Positions 55,945 through 64,000 of a stretch of DNA of 64,000 nt are shown here, piece after piece; within the stretch, counting starts at the first letter, position 1, and every line of letters begins with the position of its first letter. The DNA is from Melioribacteraceae bacterium 4301-Me (GTDB lineage Bacteria > Bacteroidota > Ignavibacteria > Ignavibacteriales > Melioribacteraceae). Below the pieces are notes generated by a model that was not told the origin of the DNA, ran no database searches, and saw only the letters and a list, made by a program, of their open reading frames with translations. A program made the position numbers and the translations under genes. Location: contig JBGORM010000001.1 in assembly GCA_041538185.1 (NCBI GenBank), positions 372,001 through 436,000 on the forward strand. Reading direction: 5' to 3'.

Positions 55945-55995
55945 AAGGAAAAAGGTAAAAGGAAAAAGGCAAAAGGTAAAAGGAAAAAGGTAAAT
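55933..55995 (+). repeat. Nine-copy heptamer tandem repeat GG(T/A/C)AAAA
   Basis: Nine consecutive 7-nt units occur: four or five GGTAAAA, three GGAAAAA, one GGCAAAA and the last GGTAAAT. The array covers the end of the phosphoesterase gene (stop TAA inside unit 2) and reaches to 10 bp before the next gene's ATG at 56005. It resembles slippage-prone simple repeats. Confidence 0.9.
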
Positions 55996-56004
55996 CATAG
56001 AAAA

Positions 56005-59004
56005 ATGCTTATGAAAAAGAACTTATTACTTCTACTTACTATTTTACTTGCAGCATGTACATCAGTCAAAGAAATTCAAAAACCCCCTAAGAAGGCTGCT
56101 CTTCCAGAACTGCTTTCTGACATGCAAAATTTAATTAAAGAAAATAAGTTCAGTATTAAATTCCCAAAAGGCAGCGAATTTACAAAATATGAAATTGATA
56201 GCCTTAACAATGAAATTATTATCAATGCTAATAAAGAATTTTCTTTTCAGCCTTTTAGAGAAGATAATGTAAATGAAATTTATAATTCAATAAAAGATTT
56301 TTTGGGTGATGAATATTCTCGATATAAAATAGTGGTTAAGTCACTTGGCACTCCAATAGAAGAATTAATCCCGAATTTCTACAGAAAAAAAATTCAAAGA
56401 GATACAAGCCGATTATTTACAAAGCAATTCCGACCTTTAAGCATAGTTAGAAATATTAGCAAACCATACTACCCAACAAAAGGCTTATATAATAGGAACA
56501 TTGCTCTTTGGGCTAGTCACGGACGTTATTATAACAAAAAACTTGATAGGTGGATGTGGCAGAGAGCGAGGTTATTTCAGACTGTTGAAGATTTAGGTCC
56601 AACTGCCTTCGTAATCCCATATTTAATCCCAATGCTTGAAAATGCTGGTGCTAATGTATTTACTCCACGTGAAAGAGATATTCAAACAAGTGAAGTGATA
56701 GTAGATAACGATGATAATTCTGATAGTTTTGTTTTGCAAGACACCAAGAACAATAAATGGAAAATCGGTGAGGGTTCAGCTTTTGCTTTTGGTAGTCCTC
56801 CTTATAAATCAGACTATAACCCATTTGAACATGGCACTCATTTAATTATTCGTTCAGAAAATAAAATTACAGCAACGGCAACTTACATCCCAAATATTCC
56901 CAAAGACGGTGAATATGCTGTGTACGTTAGCTATCATTCATCAGATAAAAATGTAAATGATGCACATTACACAGTTTATCATGCAGGCGGCAAGACTGAA
57001 TTCGAAGTTAACCAGCAAATTGGCGGTAGTACATGGATATATCTTGGCAAATCTAAATTTAAGAAGGGAGTTAATCCATCGATTGGTAAAGTGGTTGTTG
57101 ATAATAAAAGTGATACTCCAGGTAAACTAATTTCTGTTGATGCAGTTCGTTTCGGTGGGGGTATGGGAATTATTGAACGTAACGGTAAAACAAGCGGATT
57201 GCCCAAATTTATGGAAGGAGCTCGGTACTTTTTGCAATTTTCTGGCATGCCAGATACATTAGTTTACAACCTCAACGGTGATACTTTGGATTACAACGAC
57301 GATTATCAATCAAGAGGAGAGTGGGTTAATTATCTTACTGGTGCACCTTATGGACCAAACAAAGATAGAAAAGCAAAAGGACTTGGTATTCCAATTGACC
57401 TTTCACTTGCATTTCATACAGACGCTGGAGTAAATCAGAACGACTCTACTATTGGTACTTTGTCGATTTACAGCATACCAGATTTTGATTCAAATAAAGT
57501 TTTTCCAGATGGGACATCAAGACTTGCTAATAGAGATTTAGCAGACATTTTACAGACACAAATTGTTAATGACTTAAGAGAAAAATATGATTCATTGTGG
57601 ACAAGAAGAGCGTTACGAGATGCAATGTACAGTGAAGCAGCTCGTCCCAATGTTCCATCAGTTCTTCTTGAGCTGCTTTCTCACCAAAATTATTACGATT
57701 GCAAGTTTCAATTAGATCCCAGATTTAGATTTGATGTTTGCAGAGCAATCTACAAAGCTATGGTTAAATTTATTGCTTCAGAATATAATACCGATTATGT
57801 TATTCAACCTTTACCTGTCACAGACTTTTATACAGAATTAGATCAAGACGGAAATATTAAATTATCATGGAGACCACAACTTGATGAATTAGAGCCAACG
57901 GCTATTCCCAAAAAATATATTGTTTATAGAAGAATTGGTGATGGCGGTTTTGATAATGGTACCTTAGTCGATGATACAACTTATACTTTTACGGATACTA
58001 AAAAAAATGTTATTTACAGCTTTAAAGTTACTGCTGTAAATGAAGGTGGTGAGAGTTTCCCGTCGGAAGTATTATCAGCTTGCAGTTTTGGTAAGGATAA
58101 GCAACCTGTTTTAATTGTAAATGGCTTTGATAGAATTGCCCCACCTTATTCCGTTGAAAGCAAAAATTTTACTGGCTTCTTGAATATAGTTGATCCAGGT
58201 GTGCCAGATAAATATGATCTTGGCTTTACAGGTTACCAACATAATTTTGATCCTTCAATAAATTGGACATCGGATGATATGCCTGGACTTGGTGCAAGTT
58301 ATGCGGATTATGAATCCAAAATAATTGCTGGTAATAGTTTTGATTATCCATTCATTCATGGTAAAACAATTGTGGCAAATGGCTATTCCTTTGTTTCTTC
58401 AAGCGATGAAGCAGTTTGGAATGGATATGTAAATTTATCTAAATATAAATTTGTTGATTTTATAATGGGTGAAGAAAAAGAAACTCCATGGCAGTCAAAT
58501 TATGCTAATATAAAATATGGAGAACAGTTTAAAGCTTTTCCCTATTCACTTCAAAAGAAAATTTCAGAATATCTCAATTCAGGCGGGAATATTTTTGTCT
58601 CTGGTTCTTATATAGGCACTGATTTATTTTGGAATAAAGGTAATGACAACAAAGATGTTGTGTTTGGTAAAAATTATTTGAGATACAAGCTTTCTACAGA
58701 CCATGCAGTCCGTATAGGAAAAGTCTATGCTAACAGCGATATTGTTTTCCCAAACGGTTTTGAAATAGATTTTAATACTTCATTAAATGATTCAATTTAC
58801 GCAGTGAGCGCTCCAGATGCGCTTGGTGAGATAAATGGCAGCAAGACAATTCTAAGGTATTCCGAAAGTGATACTGGTGCGGGTGTTGCTTATAAAGAAA
58901 ATTACGGCGTCGTAGCTTTTGGTTTTCCATTCGAGACAATTCTTGATTATAAAAAACAAACTGAGGTAATGAAGTACATATTGAATTACCTCATTAAAAA
59001 TTAG
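56005..59004 (+). CDS. Amidase-like lipoprotein with golvesin domain ('xanthan lyase' type)
   Basis: This 999-residue lipoprotein has lipobox LLAAC with C18. An amidase-like fold is split by an insertion: H172 in ALWASHGRYY, H471 in LAFHTDAGV and E556 in VLLELLSHQN stand where amidase_3 zinc ligands and catalytic Glu are expected. Between them (about 220-385) lies a golvesin-type domain with VIVDNDD and SVDAVRFGGG. After about 600 comes a fibronectin III domain (KYIVYRRIGDGGF ... VTAVNEGGESFPSEV) and then a C-terminal module (about 700-999) I cannot name. Databases often call such proteins xanthan lyase, but the residues support a zinc amidase on peptidoglycan. Start ATG 56005 or 56011. Confidence 0.82.
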   Translation: MLMKKNLLLLLTILLAACTSVKEIQKPPKKAALPELLSDMQNLIKENKFSIKFPKGSEFTKYEIDSLNNEIIINANKEFSFQPFREDNVNEIYNSIKDFLGDEYSRYKIVVKSLGTPIEELIPNFYRKKIQRDTSRLFTKQFRPLSIVRNISKPYYPTKGLYNRNIALWASHGRYYNKKLDRWMWQRARLFQTVEDLGPTAFVIPYLIPMLENAGANVFTPRERDIQTSEVIVDNDDNSDSFVLQDTKNNKWKIGEGSAFAFGSPPYKSDYNPFEHGTHLIIRSENKITATATYIPNIPKDGEYAVYVSYHSSDKNVNDAHYTVYHAGGKTEFEVNQQIGGSTWIYLGKSKFKKGVNPSIGKVVVDNKSDTPGKLISVDAVRFGGGMGIIERNGKTSGLPKFMEGARYFLQFSGMPDTLVYNLNGDTLDYNDDYQSRGEWVNYLTGAPYGPNKDRKAKGLGIPIDLSLAFHTDAGVNQNDSTIGTLSIYSIPDFDSNKVFPDGTSRLANRDLADILQTQIVNDLREKYDSLWTRRALRDAMYSEAARPNVPSVLLELLSHQNYYDCKFQLDPRFRFDVCRAIYKAMVKFIASEYNTDYVIQPLPVTDFYTELDQDGNIKLSWRPQLDELEPTAIPKKYIVYRRIGDGGFDNGTLVDDTTYTFTDTKKNVIYSFKVTAVNEGGESFPSEVLSACSFGKDKQPVLIVNGFDRIAPPYSVESKNFTGFLNIVDPGVPDKYDLGFTGYQHNFDPSINWTSDDMPGLGASYADYESKIIAGNSFDYPFIHGKTIVANGYSFVSSSDEAVWNGYVNLSKYKFVDFIMGEEKETPWQSNYANIKYGEQFKAFPYSLQKKISEYLNSGGNIFVSGSYIGTDLFWNKGNDNKDVVFGKNYLRYKLSTDHAVRIGKVYANSDIVFPNGFEIDFNTSLNDSIYAVSAPDALGEINGSKTILRYSESDTGAGVAYKENYGVVAFGFPFETILDYKKQTEVMKYILNYLIKN

Positions 59005-59080
59005 AATAATTGCTATTATTTTTTTATCGAAAGATAATAGTAGGATTAATCAATAAATTTATAAACAATTATGAGTGTTT

Positions 59081-60196
59081 ATGGAAACCAAAACGGAAAG
59101 ATTATTATCGTTAGATATTTTTCGCGGGATGACAATTTTAGGAATGATACTTGTCAATAATCCTGGGTCATGGTCTAATGTCTACCCGCCGCTTCTTCAT
59201 GCAAAATGGAATGGATGCACACCCACAGACATTATTTTCCCATTCTTTTTATTTATAGTTGGTGTAACAACAACCTTTTCTCTTTCTAAGTACAGAATTA
59301 ATGGTAATAATAAAGAAGCTTATATTCGATTGCTGCGCCGAAGTGCGAGTATATTTCTGTTGGGTCTTTTTATGGCAGGGTTCCCTCATTTTGATTTTAC
59401 TACGATAAGAATTCCTGGTGTTTTGCAACGTATAGCGGTAGTTTATTTTTTCACCGCTTTAATTTTCTTAAATGTTAAAAAAGAAAAAATTATTTACATA
59501 ATTGCTGGATTGCTGCTTTTTTACTGGGCTATTATGACTCTTATTCCTGTGCCTGGAGTTGGTTACTCTAATCTTGAGCCCTCTACAAATTTAGGTGCTT
59601 GGTTGGATAGATTACTTTTAGGAGGTCATCTGTGGAGTCAATCAAAAACTTGGGATCCCGAAGGAATATTAAGCACAATACCTGCTATTGGGACCGCACT
59701 AATAGGCGTATTAACTGGCTATTGGCTGAAAAGTGATAACGATAAAACTACTAAAACCGTAATGATGTTTTTTTACGGTAGCATCTTAATGGCTGTAGGT
59801 TATGTATGGGATTTTTTCTTTCCTATTAACAAAAGTTTGTGGACTAGCTCGTATGTAGTTTACACTGGCGGTTTAGCCTTAATTTTTTTAGCTGCTTGTT
59901 ATTGGCTTATTGATGTAAAAGATGTTAAATGGTGGATTAAACCTTTTCATATCTATGGAACAAATGCAATAGCAGTTTTCTTTCTTTCTGGAATTTTGGC
60001 TGTAATTATGGGTATGATTAAAATTACTGAAAGTAACGGCGAAGTAATTTCTCTTAAGTCTTTTTTATTTAAAAATATTTTTCTGCAGATTGCAAATCCA
60101 ATAAACGCATCTTTACTCTTTGCTATATCTTACGTTCTGCTTTGGCTCTTTTTAATGTGGCTTTTATATAGAAAAAAGATTTTTATAAAACTGTAA
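59081..60196 (+). CDS. HGSNAT/NagX-like membrane acyltransferase (COG4299)
   Basis: This 371-residue protein has 10-11 predicted helices. The family signature is the N-terminal RLLSLDIFRGMTILGMIL, then HAKWNGCTPTDIIFPFFLFI, with the active-site His and Asp used in the human lysosomal heparan-alpha-glucosaminide acetyltransferase. PGVLQRIAVVYF is the next conserved motif. Homologues of this sort (NagX, DUF5009) occur with amino-sugar genes. It could acetylate glucosamine on the periplasmic side with cytoplasmic acetyl-CoA. ATG 59081 is chosen over in-frame GTG 59075. It follows the lipoprotein by 77 bp and precedes the transglutaminase. Confidence 0.88.
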   Translation: METKTERLLSLDIFRGMTILGMILVNNPGSWSNVYPPLLHAKWNGCTPTDIIFPFFLFIVGVTTTFSLSKYRINGNNKEAYIRLLRRSASIFLLGLFMAGFPHFDFTTIRIPGVLQRIAVVYFFTALIFLNVKKEKIIYIIAGLLLFYWAIMTLIPVPGVGYSNLEPSTNLGAWLDRLLLGGHLWSQSKTWDPEGILSTIPAIGTALIGVLTGYWLKSDNDKTTKTVMMFFYGSILMAVGYVWDFFFPINKSLWTSSYVVYTGGLALIFLAACYWLIDVKDVKWWIKPFHIYGTNAIAVFFLSGILAVIMGMIKITESNGEVISLKSFLFKNIFLQIANPINASLLFAISYVLLWLFLMWLLYRKKIFIKL

Positions 60197-60235
60197 GTGT
60201 TAACTTGAACTTTGATTATTAACAGTAGGTGCGCA

Positions 60236-61657
60236 ATGAAAAAATTACTTTTTTTATTAATTTGTTATATGACTATCTCAGTAGCACAAACAAAATATAA
60301 CAATATCAACGAGGCAATTCGGAATGGCGAGTTTAAAAAAGCAGAACAATTAATCGATAGTTTAATATACGCGGAAAATTTGTCAGAAGAAGAAATTTAT
60401 GAGCTGAATTTTGAAAAAGAAAAAATGGAAAGAATAAGAAAAGATTTTACTAAAACGTTGCCAGATATTTTAACATACGTGAAAAAGTATTATCCTAATG
60501 TTAGCGATTCGGATATTAGAAAATGGGAAGAGGATGGCAGTCTCGAATATAAAATTATTGATGGTACAAAATATTATTTCAACAGAGCAGCACAAAATCT
60601 TTTTAGAATAAATAAAGACGCTAAAAAAAAGAAAAAAGAAGTTGACGGTAATCAAAAAGATAAATTAGATGTTTTTTTGGAAAGCTATTTGCCAAAAGTT
60701 GTTAGTGAAGCGAATTCTAAAAACTTTTCTCTAGTTAAACCTGAACGAATTAAAATTACTTATAGGTTAACCGTTCATTCTGATGCTGTGCCACCTGGTG
60801 AAGTAATTAGGTGTTGGCTACCATATCCACGAGAAGAACATGCTCGTCAAACGAATATTAAATTAATTCAAGTTAATTCAGATAATTATTTAATTGCACC
60901 CAGCAAATATCTGCAGCGTACAATTTATATCGAAAAGAAAGCAGTAGCTAACAAGCCGACAATTTTCGAATATAGCTTAGAATATGTTGGTAAAAACCAA
61001 TTTACCAAAATTGATGTATCTAAAATAAAACCTTACGATACAAGCTCTGCTTTATATAAAAAATATACTGCAGAAAGAAAACCGCATATTGTTTTTACAG
61101 ATAAAATAAAGAACTTATCTCGTGAAATTATCGGAAATGAAACAAACAAATATTTAATTGCTAAAAAAATTTATGAGTGGATAAATGATAACATTCCTTG
61201 GGCGGGTGCAAGAGAGTACTCTACAATTGATAATATTTCCGATTATTGTATTACTAATGGTCATGGTGATTGTGGAATAAAGACACTTTTGTTTATGACT
61301 TTGGCCAGGTACAATGGGATACCTACAAAATGGCAAAGCGGATGGATGTTACATCCCGATAATGTGAACTTGCATGATTGGTGTGAAATGTATTTGGAAG
61401 GTTACGGCTGGCTGCCTGTGGATCAATCATTCGGTTTGAAAAATTCTGATAACCAAGATGTAAAATGGTTTTACTTTGGCAGTACAGATGCTTATCACTT
61501 TATTGTAAATGATGATTATTCAGATGATTTGTTTCCAGCAAAAATCTATCCAAGAAGTGAAACTGTTGACTTTCAACGAGGTGAAGTTGAATGGAAAGCT
61601 GGCAATCTCTATTTCGATAAATGGGATTATAATATGGAGGTAGAGTACTTGAAATAA
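60236..61657 (+). CDS. Secreted transglutaminase-like protease/transferase
   Basis: This 473-residue protein has a signal peptide (MKKLLFLLICYMTISVAQ), a helical N-terminal region (about 20-160, charged and TPR-like) and a transglutaminase core (about 290-420). The Cys-His-Asp triad is visible in GHGDCGIKTLLFMTLARYNG, NLHDWCEMY and WLPVDQSFG. Bacterial members are peptide hydrolases or amide transferases. Start ATG 60236 has AGGTG upstream; the frame is open to TTG 60212. In the salvage cluster it could act on stem or cross-link peptides, but no substrate is implied by the sequence. Confidence 0.88.
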   Translation: MKKLLFLLICYMTISVAQTKYNNINEAIRNGEFKKAEQLIDSLIYAENLSEEEIYELNFEKEKMERIRKDFTKTLPDILTYVKKYYPNVSDSDIRKWEEDGSLEYKIIDGTKYYFNRAAQNLFRINKDAKKKKKEVDGNQKDKLDVFLESYLPKVVSEANSKNFSLVKPERIKITYRLTVHSDAVPPGEVIRCWLPYPREEHARQTNIKLIQVNSDNYLIAPSKYLQRTIYIEKKAVANKPTIFEYSLEYVGKNQFTKIDVSKIKPYDTSSALYKKYTAERKPHIVFTDKIKNLSREIIGNETNKYLIAKKIYEWINDNIPWAGAREYSTIDNISDYCITNGHGDCGIKTLLFMTLARYNGIPTKWQSGWMLHPDNVNLHDWCEMYLEGYGWLPVDQSFGLKNSDNQDVKWFYFGSTDAYHFIVNDDYSDDLFPAKIYPRSETVDFQRGEVEWKAGNLYFDKWDYNMEVEYLK

Positions 61658-61699
61658 CAGATAAATTTTGAATCAAAACTATGCTGTTTAAATTAATTT

Positions 61700-62600
61700 T
61701 TCATTCCTTGTAGCGCAGACTTTAGTCTGTGAACTTGCCTGCAGTAAGCAGTGAATAAAATATAAATGCAATTATAATAACAACAGACTTTAGTCTGTTT
61801 TACATTTAGATTACCTTCAGAAGAGCGGAATGAGTTATTTTATTTTTTGAAAAAAATCACGTACATGCGACAAACTCGCATGAGTGAATTTTTATAATAA
61901 AAAATTATTTTGGACAGATATGTTATATACAAGGACATAGTTAATTTTTTCATATTCTATTGCATAATTTGGGTTTATAGTATGGACAGGCTTTTTAACC
62001 TGTTAAAAATATTTACAGCCTTATAACTCTGTATTATGCAACTTCAGTTTTTGATGGAACTATACACCAAGTGGTGAATGCTCAATGTCATTCCCGTGAC
62101 ACTTGGCCTCCCACGAAGTGGTGAATTCTCAACGAAAGTGGGGAACGGGAATCCATTGATTTGGTTGAAGATTCCCGCTTTCGCGAGAATGACAAACAGT
62201 GAAGTTGGGAATCCGCCACTCCACAAAGTGGTGAATTCTCATTGTGGGTGAATTCTAAAAATACCTTATTCTTTTCTTTACTACCTTAGTAACCTCAGTA
62301 AGAAAAAAAGACCAAACCTTATTAGCTTATTGAAAAATTACCATGCTTGCAGCAGCAAGTCTGTGAAAACTTGTGCTGAGTTAGCGAAGCATCCGTTAAA
62401 ACCTGACTGCTCAGGCAGGTCTGTGTTGTCCGTGTTCTACTTTCTAACTTGTCCGCCGCATTCTGGCGGAAAAATTTTACTTTTTAGTCAGACCCTATCT
62501 ATAAAAAGAGATAATCCCACCAGACCAGAAAGTGTGGTCATCCACTTTGTGGGTGAATTCTTATTGATATAAAAAATTATAAAGTATGCGAGTTGTAAAG
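61700..62600. repeat. Mosaic of dispersed repeats in the 1.1-kb gap
   Basis: The gap 61658-62793 is almost entirely repeat material. CAGACTTTAGTCTG palindromes stand at 61719-61732 and 61784-61797. CATGCGA-CAAAC-TCGCATG is a hairpin at about 61864-61882. 61895-61938 and 61923-61973 repeat 7825-7851 and 21288-21340. 62095-62200 matches 53800-53900 inverted. 62229-62359 matches 21141-21271, and 62497-62570 matches 7712-7800. The frames open here are not protein-like. Confidence 0.8.
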
Positions 62601-62793
62601 AAGAATAAAAGGCGCACAAGAATTATCTATTACACAGCTTTTTAAAACCAAACTTAACCACTGCAGTTAAATAAGAAAAAATGAATCATCAAAATCATTA
62701 ATCAACTATCCATTTAACACTAGCTGTAAACATTATTAATTATCTCAGCTTCCAATCCAAAGCAATGTTTTTAAAGAAATTTTGTTTAACGTT

Positions 62794-63942
62794 TCAAAAT
62801 TCTTTAGGAACTTTAGAAAGTCCTATTCCTGGCTCTTCATTCAAAACAATTTTTCCGTTCACTATTTTTGTACCTTCAAACGGGTCGTTGCTTATTAATA
62901 GATTGCCGTCTAAATCAGCCCAATGCACTTCAGGTGATAATTGTGAAGCAGCAGAAATAGCGCACGAAGTTTCTGTCATACATCCCAGCATTACTTTCAT
63001 GCCCAATGATTTAGCTAAGTCGAGCATTTTATGTGCTTCCCGCAAGCCAGTGCATTTCATTAATTTTATGTTTATTCCTGAATAGACCCCATGTGCTTTA
63101 ATAACATTGGGTAATCGTTGAACAGACTCATCACCAAAAGTTGGAATAGGGCTGTGTTCGGTTAACCATGCCATGTCATCTACTTGTTCTTTAGGCAGTG
63201 GTTGTTCGATTAATTTTACGTTTCTTTCGTTAAGCCAGTGAATCATATCAAGAGCAAATTGTTTATCGTGCCAGCCTTGATTAACGTCTGTTATAATTGG
63301 CTTATCAGTAACCGAACGAATAGTTTCAATCATTTCTTTGTCGTTATCACCGCCAAGTTTTACTTTTAAGATTTTATACTCTTCAGCTTCTTTTACTTTT
63401 TGTCTTACAACATCAGGTTTATCGATACCAATTGTAAAAGAAATGTAGGGAGTTTTCTTTTTATCATAACCCCAGATTTTATGCCATGGTTTGCCAAGTA
63501 ATTTCCCTACGAGGTCGTGTAAAGCAATATCCACAGAAGCCTTAGCAGCAGTATTTTTTTCTTCAATTGAATCGACATATTCTAAAATGTCTTCCAGTTC
63601 AAATGGGTCATTAAATTGTGATAAATCTACTTTAGAAAGAAATTTTGTTGCTGTTTCTTGAGATTCACCCAAATATGGCGGCATTGATGCTTCGCCATAT
63701 CCTGCAATGCCGTCATATTCAATTTTAGTTAACATAACTGGGGTTGTTGTTCTTGAACTAACTGCTATTGTAAATACGTGTTTTAATTGTAAAGTATAGG
63801 GTTTGAAAGTAAGTTTCATTTTTTTATTACTCTTAATTATAGAAATATTTTTTGAAAACAAATCATTTGATAATCCCCCCAATAACAGCGAACCTCCGGC
63901 AAGTCCACTTAATTTCAAAAAGTCTCTTCTATTGTGTTTCAT
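62794..63942 (-). CDS. Tat-exported dipeptide epimerase (L-Ala-D/L-Glu epimerase)
   Basis: This 382-residue enolase-superfamily enzyme has a twin-arginine signal (MKHNRRDFLKLSGLAGGSLL, about 1-31). The MLE-type acid/base lysines are K193 and K195 in ILKVKLGG and K293 in INIKLMK. The metal ligands are D219 in ITDVNQGW, E246 in KLIEQPL and D271 in FGDESVQ. The DxD/E dipeptide motif DTE-type position lies in MLGCMTETS. It epimerises L-Ala-D-Glu from muropeptides so that it can be degraded. Most homologues are cytoplasmic, so the Tat signal is unusual. GGAG lies 8 nt before the ATG, inside the end of the preceding gene. Confidence 0.92.
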   Translation of the reverse strand: MKHNRRDFLKLSGLAGGSLLLGGLSNDLFSKNISIIKSNKKMKLTFKPYTLQLKHVFTIAVSSRTTTPVMLTKIEYDGIAGYGEASMPPYLGESQETATKFLSKVDLSQFNDPFELEDILEYVDSIEEKNTAAKASVDIALHDLVGKLLGKPWHKIWGYDKKKTPYISFTIGIDKPDVVRQKVKEAEEYKILKVKLGGDNDKEMIETIRSVTDKPIITDVNQGWHDKQFALDMIHWLNERNVKLIEQPLPKEQVDDMAWLTEHSPIPTFGDESVQRLPNVIKAHGVYSGINIKLMKCTGLREAHKMLDLAKSLGMKVMLGCMTETSCAISAASQLSPEVHWADLDGNLLISNDPFEGTKIVNGKIVLNEEPGIGLSKVPKEF

Positions 63943-64000
63943 TAGAAATCTCCTTGATAAAATTTATTATTTTTTACTGTGATAACGCCATTTTTATCAA
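63942..64000 (-). CDS. C-terminus of an upstream gene, partial
   Basis: The last 18 codons and TAA of a gene that enters from the right edge can be read: GVITVKNNKFYQGDF before the stop. The TAA overlaps the ATG of the epimerase in TAATG, so the two are translationally coupled. The protein family cannot be told from this tail. Reading frame and coupling are clear; identity is not. Confidence 0.6.
   Translation of the reverse strand, partial: DKNGVITVKNNKFYQGDF

Noticed and set aside
62330..62572. 80-codon open frame on the plus strand
   Set aside because: It is inside the repeat mosaic, and the corresponding part of the copy at 21241 does not keep the frame.

Overview
The window is AT-rich bacterial chromosome with tightly packed genes. 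Three things point to the Bacteroidota/Chlorobiota/Ignavibacteria group, and my best guess is an Ignavibacteria-like free-living heterotroph. First, one secreted protein ends in a type IX secretion sorting domain with the NYPNPFNP motif. Second, three well-formed promoters have the TTG / TAnnTTTG architecture described for Bacteroidetes. Third, several families present (NagB-LmbE fusion, golvesin-domain amidase, PD40 propeller) are typical of that group. The lineage is inferred from motifs only. I see no tRNA, rRNA, CRISPR array, prophage or intact insertion sequence.

Layout. 1-682 is the N-terminal part of mutS (minus). 791-7232 (minus) is a compact histidine operon, hisG-D-C-B-H-A-F-IE, in which every gene overlaps the next. 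It is preceded by a promoter, a His-rich leader peptide, an antiterminator and an intrinsic terminator, together a textbook attenuator. After a palindrome cluster comes a 1217-residue GH13 amylase-family protein (7991-11644). 11719-17756 (minus) holds a small outer-membrane barrel protein and a TetR-TolC-HlyD-permease-permease exporter operon that has no ATPase gene. 17966-20829 encodes the three-subunit proton-translocating transhydrogenase. 21575-25695 is a phosphorelay module of two sensor kinases and a lone receiver. 25706-27026 pairs a SufE-like protein with a rhodanese. An EamA transporter, a tandem universal stress protein with an antiporter-EIIA fusion, a MATE pump, TatA, Hsp20, HtpG, glycerate kinase, transketolase and an aldo/keto reductase follow to 41538.

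41540-42870 is a gene-decay zone: a repeat cluster, then a broken AbiEii-type nucleotidyltransferase with its broken upstream partner. A PAP2 phosphatase (42873-43649) separates it from the last block.

43976-63942 is the most thematic part. It carries a secreted S9 peptidase, MurQ, a GNAT acetyltransferase, a PD40 propeller, a T9SS-sorted amidase, a NagB-LmbE fusion, a phosphoesterase-PQQ propeller fusion, an amidase-like lipoprotein with a golvesin domain, a NagX/HGSNAT-like membrane acetyltransferase, a secreted transglutaminase-like protein and a Tat-exported dipeptide epimerase. I read it as a peptidoglycan/amino-sugar salvage region: outer-surface and periplasmic cutting, epimerisation of the released dipeptide, then cytoplasmic MurNAc-6P and GlcNAc-6P processing. 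No nagA is seen in the window.

Noncoding gaps are occupied by a mosaic of short dispersed repeats that recur in direct and inverted orientation across the window. The leading findings are the his attenuator, the salvage region, the antiporter-EIIA fusion, the NagB-LmbE fusion with an altered active-site loop, and the palindrome arrays.
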